DNA of 64,000 nt from Diorhabda sublineata (lineage: Eukaryota > Arthropoda > Insecta > Coleoptera > Chrysomelidae): the NCBI RefSeq assembly GCF_026230105.1, contig NC_079475.1:14090125-14154124 (forward strand), in the 5' to 3' direction. The notes beneath the pieces were generated by a model. The model ran no database searches. It was given only the letters and a program-made list of their open reading frames with translations, and was not told the origin of the DNA. How positions within the stretch are numbered: position 1 is the first letter of the stretch; the number at the start of each line of letters is the position of its first letter. Both the position numbers and the translations under genes were made by a program. Shown here one piece after another: positions 53,820 through 64,000 of the stretch.

Positions 53820-56800
53820 ATATCTAATATATTTCAAAATGTTTTTCAAATATTGATTTCTTATTGCCCAAAAACCCCAATTATTAGTTAAAACTATTCT
53901 CAACCAGAAAAGTTTTACATATTTTTAAAAAAATATATACGCTGAAATATTCAAGTACCTCAAACTTCAACTTAGTTTCAAAAATTTGCTTGTTTTTCAA
54001 TAAAAAATGATTCAATTTTCGCTTGTAGTTTCCTTTGATCTCTATACAACACATCCAACGTTTTTTCAATTTTGTAACTCCAAATTTTTGTCATGTTCAT
54101 CAAAATCAAATTTTTGTTTTATTTATTGTTTGTGTTTGTTATTGTATGTTTATTATTTTATTTATTTCCGCTGTTTGGAAACGAAAAATAGTCACTGAAG
54201 CGCTAAATTTCGAGAATAGGTCAAGTGATAAAGCAAATTTCAATTTAGTTACTGATTTTTTTGCATGGAAATTGCACATAGCATTATTCTTGTTCTAGAG
54301 ACTCTTCTCTTTCTACAAATGCTGCTACCATATAGAAATGAATTTTTACATTCTTTTAATACATTAGTTGAATCAATAAATGCTTCGTTGTTAAAGTACT
54401 TGTTGATAATTGTGTATTATTTAACAGAATAATTCTTCTCAAAGAAGTCAGATCGTAATTATACAATTAGACACAAATAAATTGCCCATTCTATATAAAA
54501 ATTATCAGTTTGCTTCGTTGTTAATGCCTGCCAACGCTCCCAGCTAAAAAATTTCCAACATGTACCAAAAAATCCGGCATATTTTGATTGTTGCTTATTA
54601 GAAACTGATTTTGAACTTAAATACAAAATATTATCTGAATTGGCAGCACAGTTGCCAGTTAGACTTTATTATATGTTAATATTTTTGTGAAATACTTTTT
54701 TGTTGTCAAATAGAAAACTAATTAAACGATAGAAGAGGAAGTTATCTAAGTTTCAACTGGATTCAATTTTGAACAGCATCTAGTAGCTGTATCACTATTC
54801 GAAATACTTTGAAGACCATTTTTCCGTGAATGAACTCAATTTTGCATGCTCCTAGAATTCCATACTTGTTTATGAATAAATACGGACTAATATACCTGTA
54901 ATTTATTCAAGAAATGATTACAGGGCTTTGAATGAAGCACCAACGCTTTCAAAATTTGCAATGAAAAACCATCTAGCTAATATACTGAGAGACAACAGAG
55001 TGGAGAAAATGTTTTTTTCAACGGTAAATCGAATCAAAACATCTCTTAGACATTCGGTGACATAAAAGAACGAAAAATATATCTATTTATATAAAAAACA
55101 TCGCTACATATATTGTATCTTGAGTTTCGAAGTATATATTGATTTAGTAAGCAATCTCTCAACATAGTTACTGAAAATACAGCTTTAAGCTCTAGTTGAT
55201 TATGCCTTTTTCATATTTTTCTTACCTTATGAGTTTTAGTTGGAAAACCTAGAATTTTTACCATGAGACGCCACTGGTAATATCAGTTCAATATTCTTAG
55301 CTTTTACATATTTGAGAGAAAAAAATTGAGAATATTTTTGGTTCTAATGTTTAAAATGAAAAATATATACTTTGAACGAAAGAGTTATATAAACCCGTAA
55401 AACGCTCCAATCACCAAACAATGTAAATAAACATTTAAAAAAAAATAAATTCTTTTATTCCTTCGCCGATAGAGATAGTTATACATTATTTAGTAATACA
55501 GATGTGGGACTTGGAATCGTTTATTTAACTGCAAGTGTTAAGTGGAAAAATGTGTTGGTTGATATGGGGAATGGCTAAATTCGAAAGTATATTATATCCC
55601 ATCATTTAACCGGAAAATTGCTTTTGAAACGCATGAGCCCATGTATTAGTATCAGTATAATGTTTCTACTGGGTGATTCGTTCATAATTGTAAATATATT
55701 AGACATAGAAAATTGTAAGTTTGAAATATACAGGACTTAAAGCACTTAATATATACCGTTTTTAAAATACGGGGATATAAATTGATTTATTCAACAATAT
55801 TGGATATTTTTCTATCATACTTACGGAATTGATATTAAACAACGTAATTTTTTTGGACTTTCACAACGTAATACAATTTGACAACCCAGTCAACAACTGA
55901 TAGTTGCTTTTTGTTTATTTTCGTTCGACATTTAACAATTAAAACCTTTTGCATCACAAATTAGGTGAACGAGTGAAGTTATTCATATTAACAAATTTCA
56001 AACTTACACGGCCCAATAGTATGTGTTTTATAATTTGGTTGGACCATCTGAGGTCTACGAAACATTACTCTATACTTGATCTACTTCTGTTGTGAGTGTG
56101 AGGACTATGGAAAATTCAACCCAGAATCAAACTAGACTAAGTAACCCTTAAAAACAGCTAGGTATGAATTAGTCACTTAGTACTGTCTACAAAACATTTT
56201 TTATGGGCCATGTCTTCAATAACGATAATGTTCAGAAGTTTAATGATAAACGATATAGTGATATAATCAGAAATTTTTCCAGGTATCTTGCATTAATCTT
56301 AATAAAATGTGATTTCAACTTTTAATTTACTCAAAAAAACTTTAGGTAAAAGAATAGTCGAACTACTGGTTTAATTATTTATTAATTAACCACATAGTAT
56401 TATTTTTTTTGGATTTATCTATAGTACCAAGTAAACAAGACCCTTTTTCACATCTTGTCATTGGCAGAGAAAGCAAATTTCTGTGTCTGCGCGGAGGCCA
56501 AAATAAAAACCTCTAGATTTTCTCGGTGATTTAGTACTCTGAAAAATACATTCAATTTTGCACACATACGATCTTGTCCTATATATAATTTTAAATAGTA
56601 TTGCGTAAATATTGAAGAATAACCCTGTATAAAATTTAATGCCTATTCAGAAGAGATAGAAAACGGTTATTTCCACATTTTGATTAATTACATTAATGAG
56701 ATTGCTGGACTGTGATATGTTCGGTTTAAGTAGATACGAGACCATTCGGTTTGTGTTAGTTTTCATTAAAATTCAGTTGAATTGAAATTAAAACTTGAAC

Positions 56801-58009
56801 TTTTTCAATTGGAAATTATAATCTACTGTTCAACTAAAGAGTTTTGATCCGAAATAGAAAGATACGTTAAAAATGTATGGTTTCTACAACATTCCTTAAC
56901 ATTATAAAGGTCGTTAAGTTGAGATTCCGAAGAAAAATATTGAATGTACAATTCTGAGGAAGGTAACAAAAACAAGAAGAAATAGATGAAATTATGACAA
57001 TATACTATTGAAGAATATCTAAGTAATGAAAGATAGGGATGAAAAAATTTTTTCACCTCATTCGTCAAGTCACACTATCAGTTTTATATCAGTTATGTCA
57101 ATGTTTCTAGGTGGGTATGGTATCTATTTATTAATATTATTGCAGCAGTTTGTCTTTATGGCAGATACATCCGTTAATTATGTATCTTCAGTCTTCCGTC
57201 AGTTTGCATTCATTGTATTTTGCGTTAGTATTTCTTAGTTCAAATCTTCCATGGACTTTTTGGAACAGGAGTGAAAGTTCTTTGTCCACTTTATCTTGCG
57301 TTAACAGTGTGAAGTCTCGTATGTAGTTGTTGGTAGCTATACAATATTTAACGAGACCACTGCCAAGAATAACCCATCCCTATAGCAACACTTTAAAAAG
57401 TAACGGAGAAACACACCCTTCCTTTTAATCTAATATAAATTAACAGAGAATATACATTTATAAAGCTAAGGAATAATACAAAATATTATAATTCTATCAA
57501 AATCTCAAGGCACTACAAACAAAGGGGAAAAAAAAAGAAAAATAGAATTATGAAACATAGTTTATCTTCTGTAGTATTCATTCATGTATCCGTCTCCCGT
57601 TGTTAACTGAGTCGTTTTCCATGACTTTCTTGTTTCAATACTTCGTACTCTCTTTATCAATCCATATCTTTTCCTCTCTTTCATATCGTTGTCCCATTTC
57701 TTCTGCCAGGCCACCATTTTGTCTCTGTCCTCATGTTTTTTTTTATATCTGTCTTGGTTTTCATTGCAATGATGTCGTTTGGGTTGTGGATCCGAATCAG
57801 AATCAGAATCTGTATGATATATATCTAGAGTCGTCTCTACTTTTTATTTTTTATTGAAATCTCTTGTAGTCTTTTGTAGTTATGTAAATGCCTATGGTCA
57901 GGGCATATGCAAAATTTGCAAAAAAAAAACAAAAATCAAAAATGTATTTTTAAAAACTAAATAGGATGAATAGGATTAGATATAATTGAGAATGTCATAC
58001 GGTAGTTTC
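53820..58009. other. Long AT-rich stretch, no gene supported
   Basis: I looked for domains, splice-linked frames, RNA genes and repeat ends and found none I can support. Short frames at 54007-54298, 56823-57238 and 57600-57857 have hydrophobic, T-rich composition expected from AT-rich DNA. Confidence 0.35.
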
Positions 58010-58700
58010 TTAATTTTTTCAGACTTGAATAATGCCTGGAGTGCTATAAAAGTGATGCATGGTTATTACAATGGGATCAACATGAAGAGGCTTAAAAAAT
58101 GCATTCTTGATGCGAATCCGCGAGCCCTTTTTATACCTTGTGCAGTTCATACTTTGAACTTAACAGTAAATGACGTTTCTAAGGTGTCAGATGCTACAAT
58201 AAACTTCTTTAATGTCGTGGAAGAGTTATATCATTCATCCAGAAAAAGGTCTCATGTTATAAGAAAAAAAAAGGTTTACGAAAAACTTTAAGAAGTAGCT
58301 GAATATATCTTTCACATTGATGCAAAATATAAAGCGAGTTCCCTTTTAACGTATGTACAAATTTTTTTTATGGAATTATTATTTGGTATGACGTTTCATC
58401 TTATATCAATATTGTCAGCAAATAAATGTCAAGTGCTACAATTAATATAAAAGTTTGGAAAAACTATCAAAAAAATTCAGTTGATTACTTTCAGCAATAA
58501 AGATCTGACCAATAATTTTCAAGAAATTCTTGTGTCGTTTTGCGGTGAGTTTGCATAGTATCTTCCCCATCGTTGGAATGAGACATATCAGTCTCTTACT
58601 ACCGAGTTTCTTCTCCAAAGTTATCCTTCGATGCTAATGCTCGATCGCATTATTAAGAAAAATAATTTTTTTTAATATCACCCCCAAAAGTAACGTCAGA
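58010..58700 (+). pseudogene. hAT / ZMYM1-like transposase relic
   Basis: The frame reads GYYNGINMKRLKKCILDANP, RALFIPCAVHTLNLTVNDVS and INFFNVVEELYHSS. This is the GQGYDNGANM.G...GVQ....NP.AFFVPC..HSLNLVV.DA region that contains a catalytic Asp in hAT transposases of the ZMYM1/DUF4371 group. In the GYDNGA box the Asp is replaced by Tyr (GYYNGI). A later frame shows IIWYDVSYQINIVSKQMQ, the lead-in to the C-terminal part of these proteins. Stops and indels are frequent, and the hATC dimerisation domain is not present. No terminal repeats were found. Confidence 0.8.
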
Positions 58701-58789
58701 GCATGAAGAAAATAATAATGATAATAACTTGAATCTTTGAGAACCAAGAGGGGATGCTTGAAGAGCTATTTTCATTTAAACAAATGGTG

Positions 58790-59140
58790 AAACAAGTTTT
58801 CTATCGCGAAGTACCTGACAAACTTGAAAAACCTGAAAAAAGGGTAAATATAGTGGTTCTGAAATAAGATAATGCGAGTGTGACGCATTTTATAGCTTCC
58901 AAAAACAATTTGGACACCAATCTATTTACTGGATCAATCTGCGACTTATTTTTTTTCACCAAAACTAACAGTCGTAAAAAAGTATTATAAAATGATTGAG
59001 GACGCCCAAACAGCTGCGAAGAAGGTGTTGTCGGGGGTTCAAGACAAAAACTTTTACAATCACTAACACCGCAAAAATCGCTGGAGTCTGAATATTAGTG
59101 CTGAAGGAAATTACTTTGAAAGGGATTATGTTTTCAGACC
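58790..59140 (+). mobile_element. Weak mariner C-terminal relic
   Basis: Fragments in changing frames, DNASV near 58870, then KKVLSGVQDKNFYNH and NRWSLNISAEGNYFERD near 59030-59130, resemble the last part of a mariner transposase (..DNA.., ..NQDKNFY..GI..L..RW..CI...G.YFE). The intervening catalytic blocks are not readable. The match is modest. Confidence 0.4.
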
Positions 59141-59262
59141 TATTATTATAGAAACAGGTTACTTCTTGTGAAGGCTGGAGAATTATTTGTAGCTCTAAAA
59201 AAATTCCAGATTCTACACTTGACTCTGAACAAGATTCAGCAAACAATATAATACTGGTAACA

Positions 59263-59505
59263 TACTTGGATGGTTCTAGAAGTACCTGGCCCAACAAAGA
59301 AACCACAAAAATTTTGGGCAAAAATACATTTATTTTCCAACGTAATCTATTTCTGCTCCATTGTTTTGATTGTTTTTTTGTTTCGGATGTGAAGTGATGG
59401 ATCCACGTTCCGTCCATGGCTATAAAATTCTACTTTCTAATATAGTGGTATTTTTCAAGCAACTATTGACATCTCTAGGTCAGGCCAGGTACTTATGGGA
59501 CCATA
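59263..59505. repeat. Inverted copies of a short repeat around a mariner scrap
   Basis: GGTTCTAGAAGTACCTGGCC at 59267-59286 and GGCCAGGTACTTATGGGACC at about 59484-59503 face each other as inverted repeats, with TCTCTAGGTCA beside the right copy. Between them, on the minus strand (59417-59340), lies MDGTWIHHFTSETKKQSKQW, the first Asp box region of a mariner transposase, with the DETW Glu replaced by Gly. The arrangement could be a miniature element carrying captured mariner sequence. The related copy at 47221-47262 also flanks a mariner. Confidence 0.5.
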
Positions 59506-59700
59506 CTCATACATAAAGAAGGAAACACATTGAAATAAACGAGATAATATCAACAGATGTAAGATTTCGATTATTAGTGACAAACATAAGAGTGTATCAA
59601 AAATTGAAGAAAAAATGAAAACAAGAATGAACAAAGAATAGATAGTCAAAATTCCTAAGAACAGTGGACAATACAAACAGAATTAATGAAAATAGATACG

Positions 59701-59840
59701 TTAGGTTAGGTTAGGTTAGGTTAGGCTAGGTTAGGTTAGGTTAGGTTAGGTTAGGTTAGGTTAGGTTAGGTTAGGTTAGGTTAGGTTAGTTTAGGATAGG
59801 TTAGGTTAGGTTAGGTTAAGTTAGGTAATGTTAGGTTAGG
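59701..59840 (+). repeat. (TTAGG)n block, insect telomere-type repeat
   Basis: Twenty-eight pentamers occupy 140 bases, most of them exact TTAGG, with a few variants (CTAGG, TTAGT, ATAGG, TTAAG, TAATG), mainly toward the right end. TTAGG is the ancestral insect telomere unit. Unique and transposon-derived sequence on both sides makes this an interstitial block, not a chromosome end. Confidence 0.95.
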
Positions 59841-60047
59841 CTCATACTCAAAATATTGGGCGACTTTGGAGAGATATTCATGATAACATACCTCGTTATG
59901 TGAGAACTAGATCTCAATATCGTCAGTATTATGGGGAATTTCTATTTAAAAGACATTATTCATATTCAAATAGAATTGAATCATTTATTGAAGAAATGTC
60001 ACGACTGTATCCAAAAGAAAGTGATGATTATTTGTACGTGAAATGAC
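59841..60047 (+). pseudogene. DDE-transposase-like C-terminal fragment
   Basis: Directly after the TTAGG block an open frame reads THTQNIG-type start HTQNIGRLWRDIHDNIPRYV, RTRSQYRQYYGEFLFKRHYS and SNRIESFIEEMSRLYP, ending at TGA near 60045. The pattern HTQ.IE..WR..R..IPRYG......Y..EFLFKR..P...R...F...M..LYP is known to me from ISXO2-like or related transposase domains repeated in arthropod genomes, where the Glu of IE..W is catalytic; here that Glu is Gly. It has no start codon and is cut by the TTAGG junction, so it is a fragment. Confidence 0.5.
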
Positions 60048-61189
60048 AATGTAAATGACTATTGTTAGAAATTGATTTGTATCATTACATTAGGCGTAAC
60101 TAATTATATTTATTGTTGGGGAGGATTGAGGGTGTTTGTTAAAAGATTTTTAACAGACCCCACCTCCCGCCCCTAATCCTCTCCAGTATCAAGTTTTTGC
60201 AAAGTATAAACTATTCAAGATATATCATCTTTTTCAGCATAAAAAAACTGTATAACATACTAGAATTTCAAGGAAATCGGGCGTATGCAACCTAAACTAA
60301 ATAATTTACCAGATTATCATATATGACAACAAATAATGGATGATATCAGGAAGAAATTAAACCAGAATAATTACATTAATGATGAGACTTCTAAGAAAAG
60401 AATTATAAGTCATATAGGGATAAGAAATACAAACCAAAGTAGCTCAGAATAAAGTGTAGATTTTTTCATCTACTTGTGGTGTAAACGTTCATAAGGTCAT
60501 AGAAAATGTATGTATTTACATATTGCACCGCATTTATACGAATAATCGACATACGAGTAATAATTGTTCAATTGGTCTAATATATTTAAATCAAAAAATG
60601 AGTAGACACTGCTGATAAATAACCGACCATCTCTTCCTATAATAAACATAAACATTTATTTGATATTGAAAAAAGTATGGAAATATTGAAATCTCCTGTA
60701 CAAATAGATCGATTGATCTTTTACACAAAGAAAACTGACATATAAACAGACAAAGAGATTGAGAAAAGCCGAAAGAGATGTTAACAAAAACTTGAACCAA
60801 ATACGTGAATAGTTTTTTGATCGAATGATAATATTTCAGCCCATCTCTAACAGTCAATACCAACGAACGTCAGCACAGTTCAGCTTCGGTTCGTGACCTA
60901 TTTTGAATAATTCATGTAATGTTTACAATACCTTAAGGATACATTCTAAAATAAACAAATTTTGCTTACAGTGAAACATTTCTAGTTCGAGGATATTTGA
61001 ATTAAATTTTATTTAAATTTTAAAGAGAGAAAAATATAATAAAATCCAATTGATAAGAAATGAAATTTTTAATACGACTTTTTTACCCTGAATTTCAATT
61101 TTTAATTATTTGTCAATACAAAATTTGATAAATCTGTGATTTTAATTTTTAATTGAAAATGAAATATATTTATTATTTCGAACATAAAA
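60048..61189. other. Intergenic sequence, no gene seen
   Basis: AT-rich; no coding frame, RNA gene or clear repeat recognised up to the hairpin that follows. Confidence 0.35.
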
Positions 61190-61266
61190 GATAACCAATT
61201 TATAGTCTTCAGAGATTGAATGTAAACTGTGTACCTTCTGTCTCTGAAGACGATAAGTTGGTTATC
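61190..61266. repeat. Inverted repeat built from two ribozyme-like motifs
   Basis: The left arm 61190-61215 and right arm 61241-61266 are inverted repeats of 26 bases with two mismatches, separated by a 25-base loop. The right arm is the core and stem II of the hammerhead-like motif. The left arm is a diverged, truncated copy on the opposite strand that has lost the GAAA and cleavage side. It probably arose from head-to-head insertion or rearrangement of the same retroelement 3' region. Confidence 0.8.
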
Positions 61267-61284
61267 GAAACATGCATCAGACAG
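61238..61284 (+). ncRNA. Hammerhead-like (type I) ribozyme motif, copy A
   Basis: In order: stem I strand CTGTCT (61238-61243), core CTGAAGA, an unpaired C, stem II GATAA-GTTGG-TTATC (61252-61266), GAA, a very short stem III ACATGCAT, cleavage-site C (61278), and AGACAG (61279-61284), which pairs perfectly with CTGTCT. CTGANGA, GAA and NUH occupy the hammerhead positions. Stem III has a C-A mismatch that copy B (51807-51853) does not have, as CpG decay would give. Type I hammerheads with minimal stem III are known from Penelope-like retroelements. The extra C before stem II could impair activity. Confidence 0.5.
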
Positions 61285-61839
61285 TGAAATTTTGAATGTT
61301 GGTGTGGTGGTAGTGTGAACAGTTTTTTCTGTATTAATGTCACCAATGGTTCCAATAATTCCAATTTATTTAAACAAAAACGTGGAAAATAATTAAATAT
61401 AGTAGATTTTTACTTTTTGTTGTATGTCCTCTCAAGACTTAAAATCCCGAATATCGTCTCTCATTATATTTTCATTCTATTGGCACTTATTAAGTTGTTC
61501 GCAGCTATAATGTCTTGATGAAAACGTTTTTATGAATACGTTCCTAATTTGTCTAAATGAGCATGTAGCATTTGTAATTTTATAACATTATGTAGCCCAT
61601 GTTCTTGAAATTTTTTAGCATTTCCCAAACTAATTCTCATTTTAAGCTTTGTTATTTCCTAAAAATCCAGACACTACTGGTTTGAAATTGTCCCAATTCG
61701 CTTTGAGTACAAACTTTTGCTTTTGGTATCTTCGGAAAATGCTTTATCAAGCAACCAAAAGCTTCTGGAGTTTCTCCGTTTCAACAATCCTATCAAATTT
61801 TACGTTTCGTCTCACAAATTATAAGCAATTATAAGCGTT

Positions 61840-62440
61840 GAATATAATGCGATAACCAAAAGAATGCTGGAAACAGAAGAGATGAAAGTGATATGCAGGA
61901 TAGCCGCAAACCCTACTGGACAGGGAAAGAAGTGAGAACATATTGGGTATCTCAATGTCTAAACGCGATGCTTTATCTTTCAGCAAATTTAAATCTTGTT
62001 TCAAATCGTTAAAAGAACCTAGAGAAAGATAATGAGAACTATGACAGATCCAAATATAACACAGGAGGAAGAGCAAAGAAAAACGAAGAAATAGAGAAAA
62101 AGCTCAACCGTGATGGGCATATAATGAGAAAAAAACCAATTGAAATGATCAAAAGAATAACGCAATGAACCCCATTGTGGCCAAAGAGAAGAACCAAGCC
62201 GAGAAAGTCTAGGAGAACCGAAATAGAGGAGGACATAAGAGTACATAACATAGAGAACTGGATGGCAAAATGCCGGATTAGAAAGCAGCCAAGATAAATG
62301 ACAAAATATAAAAAAAAACAAAAACAGAAAACGAGGAGTAATCCACCTAAAAAAAAGGATTTTAAAGCGCTATAAGTGATAGCTATAATCCAAAGGATTG
62401 AAAGACTTGGAAGGCTTGATGATGATGATGAATAAATCTG
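61840..62440 (+). pseudogene. RTE-like retrotransposon 3' end
   Basis: Fragments MLETEEMKVICRIAANPTGQ near 61865 and, near 62195-62290, TKPRKSRRTEIEEDIRVHNI followed by ENWMAKCRIRKQPR. They match the C-terminal part of RTE-like endonuclease-reverse transcriptases (E..EM..LR.I.G..R; GRPRK.W...IEED.R.....NW...AQDR..WR). The segment closes with GCGCTATAAGTGATAG and a short (GAT)n tail at about 62420-62434, the usual 3' end of such elements. Stops and frameshifts abound. The hydrophobic minus-strand frames here are shadows. Confidence 0.7.
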
Positions 62441-64000
62441 TTGTAATAAGTGTTGTGGTTGGTATAGATCAAAATTTCTTATCGGAATTACTTTTATTGC
62501 GACTGCCACTTTTTGGTGATACTTTTTTCAGTGAATAAGGGAATAATTTTGCATTTTTACTTGTGCATATTTCATTAATATTCACAATGCAAAAGTAGCG
62601 TTTATTGATATAGTCTTTTGGTTTATGCCCAATCCTTGATTTTGTTAATTTCGTACCAATCGAAAATACAGAAATACATATTAATTTGTCTATTATTATT
62701 GATTTAATGCTCAATTAAAAATTGCTTCCCTTTCAAGCATCTATCACAAAAATTACAAGCAATTTGTGGAGTCTATGGCTTATCGTGATGTTTAAAATAT
62801 GCGTAGGATTCACAGAGAACATAAATAGTGCAGTAATTGAAGCGAAAAACAGGGTCTTACATCTGAATATTTTTACTATGAAGCGAGATTTACATGAAAT
62901 TTTGGAATTAGGCTCATTTTGCTGTCATCCTATCACACTTACATATTTCCCTCAATTTTTTGTGTAACAGAAAAAAAAACAAAGTTTTTGTAAGAAAATA
63001 TCTACATTTTTCATCATACTTTTATACGTAAATTTCATCATTTCTGAGATATTATGAAAAGGTTGTGGTTTCTATGAAAAATGGAATTTTTTTTCTTAAA
63101 ATCGTGATTTTTTTCAAAAATATGTGTCCTAAAGCAGCCAAACTGCTTCATCAAACTATTTATATTAAAGTTAATTTTAGACGAAATACGATTAATTTTA
63201 ATTTTGGTGGAAATGGCACTTATGAAACCCATTGATTTTAATGAAAAAACTATTAGATGTTCGTTCCTCTTGTTTGCATTTCAGCTCACTCATTTTACGT
63301 GCAAATGACTTTTAACAGTGGTCATTTTGAAGCTTATTTCAGGCACTACAAAACTCTATTTCAATAGAATGCATAAGATGTATCTGCTCGCCGCTAGATG
63401 ACATTGAATACATCGATTAAATTTCAGATAAAATGAAAAACGGCTTTAAACTTTCATATCTCGCTTAATATTGTACTTAGAACACTACACACATTTATTT
63501 CATATTAAAATTTTCGTTAAATTGCATAATTTGGAGATATTTGCAGAAAACCGATGAAGAACGTGAAAAAATTCCGAATTCACAATTGTCAATTGTCAAA
63601 TCAATAATTCAAATCGGTTCACAGTAACAAAATTCGAAGCAATAACGCTTCAATGACTGCAATAAAAGAGCCCCCTGAAATCATGCGCTGTATTTGAGTA
63701 TATTAGAATTTATAAACATCATTGAAAGATTTGAAACTAAATATTGTTACTACTATCAGAAAAACAAACTTTATTCCCAAAAGAAAGTATTTTATTTTTG
63801 TTGTTCTGTATAATTAACCGTAAAAGGACGAGGAACAAATTTTTTTTGTAGATATTTTCTGGGTAATATTTACTCTTAAAAATTTTTGATATAACTTATC
63901 TGAATTCTAAAATCCAGATCTCGTCTCCAGATTCTTTAATTTTTTGCATTTCTTGGGCTCTTCGTTTATCCTATCCATTTCTTTGTATGATTTCGATTAT
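62441..64000. other. Right end of window, no gene supported
   Basis: The sequence is AT-rich. The part from about 63030 to 63560 (runs such as TTTCATATCTCGCTTAATAT) has the look of old repeat, but I cannot name it. No coding frame with similarity and no RNA gene was recognised. Confidence 0.3.

Noticed and set aside
54007..54298. Overlapping Phe/Cys-rich ORFs as a small membrane protein
   Set aside because: Composition follows from T-rich DNA, two overlapping frames look equally 'hydrophobic', and nothing supports expression.
58965..59417. 150-codon minus-strand ORF as a possible intact gene
   Set aside because: Only its first 20 residues match anything (mariner first Asp box); the remainder crosses a repeat and a plus-strand mariner scrap.
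59701..59840. True chromosome end
   Set aside because: The TTAGG block is only 140 bp and is followed by more than 4 kb of non-telomeric sequence, so it is interstitial.
62019..62509. Two overlapping hydrophobic minus-strand ORFs resembling membrane proteins
   Set aside because: They are shadows of an A/G-rich RTE-like 3' end on the plus strand; reversed purine-rich DNA yields Phe/Leu/Ser-rich pseudo-membrane segments.
1..64000. CRISPR arrays, operons, prophage or other prokaryotic systems
   Set aside because: No regularly spaced direct repeats with unique spacers were seen. Coding sequence is intron-containing, and the only arrays are microsatellites, a minisatellite and TTAGG repeats.

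Overview
This looks like a piece of an AT-rich, repeat-rich insect nuclear genome. The evidence is one multi-exon cytochrome P450 gene of the CYP4 type, spliceosomal introns of 0.4-4.8 kb, a block of the insect telomere-type repeat TTAGG, and many arthropod-type transposon relics (mariner, Tc1, RTE-like and Jockey-like non-LTR elements, hAT, Helitron, MITEs). A beetle is plausible from the flavour of the repeats, but the window cannot prove the order. There is no prokaryotic gene organisation, and most short open frames are noise or transposon fragments.

The only gene that looks intact is the CYP4 monooxygenase on the + strand, 18647-38306. Eight exons (18647-18815, 20333-20442, 24671-24761, 28236-28415, 33168-33538, 36208-36276, 36712-37060, 38140-38306) join in frame to a 501-residue protein with an N-terminal membrane anchor, I-helix, ExxR and heme-cysteine motifs. 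Every intron has GT..AG ends. The introns carry most of the mobile DNA in the middle of the window: a mariner in intron 1; minus-strand coding-like pieces and a 224-bp tandem duplication in intron 2; a gag-like coiled-coil ORF and a Tc1 relic in intron 3; an RTE-like relic split by a mariner, then a long-TIR transposon, in intron 4; a deleted mariner in intron 5; a TA microsatellite in intron 6; and a 120-bp minisatellite in intron 7.

Left flank (1-18600): a GC-richer GGCC-type repeat, a broken copy of an arthropod repeat-family protein (2085-3649), mariner debris, and three separate non-LTR reverse-transcriptase relics (7585, 12281, 15380), separated by AT-rich sequence in which I see no genes.

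Right flank (38310-64000): another RT relic whose catalytic FADD has become FANN, a tRNA-like sequence, a cluster of foldback/MITE elements (Harbinger-like, two foldbacks, a hAT MITE with a perfect 8-bp target duplication), at least four mariner relics, a Helitron helicase end with a Helitron-like tail, a ZMYM1/hAT relic, a 140-bp TTAGG block abutting a transposase-like fragment, two type I hammerhead-like ribozyme motifs, and an RTE-like 3' end. No operon-like cooperation exists here: the P450 is the single host gene and the rest is mainly a fossil record of transposition. I did not find a convincing new biological system. The items most worth checking are the hammerhead-like motifs, the arthropod repeat-family protein and the minus-strand coding pieces in CYP4 intron 2.
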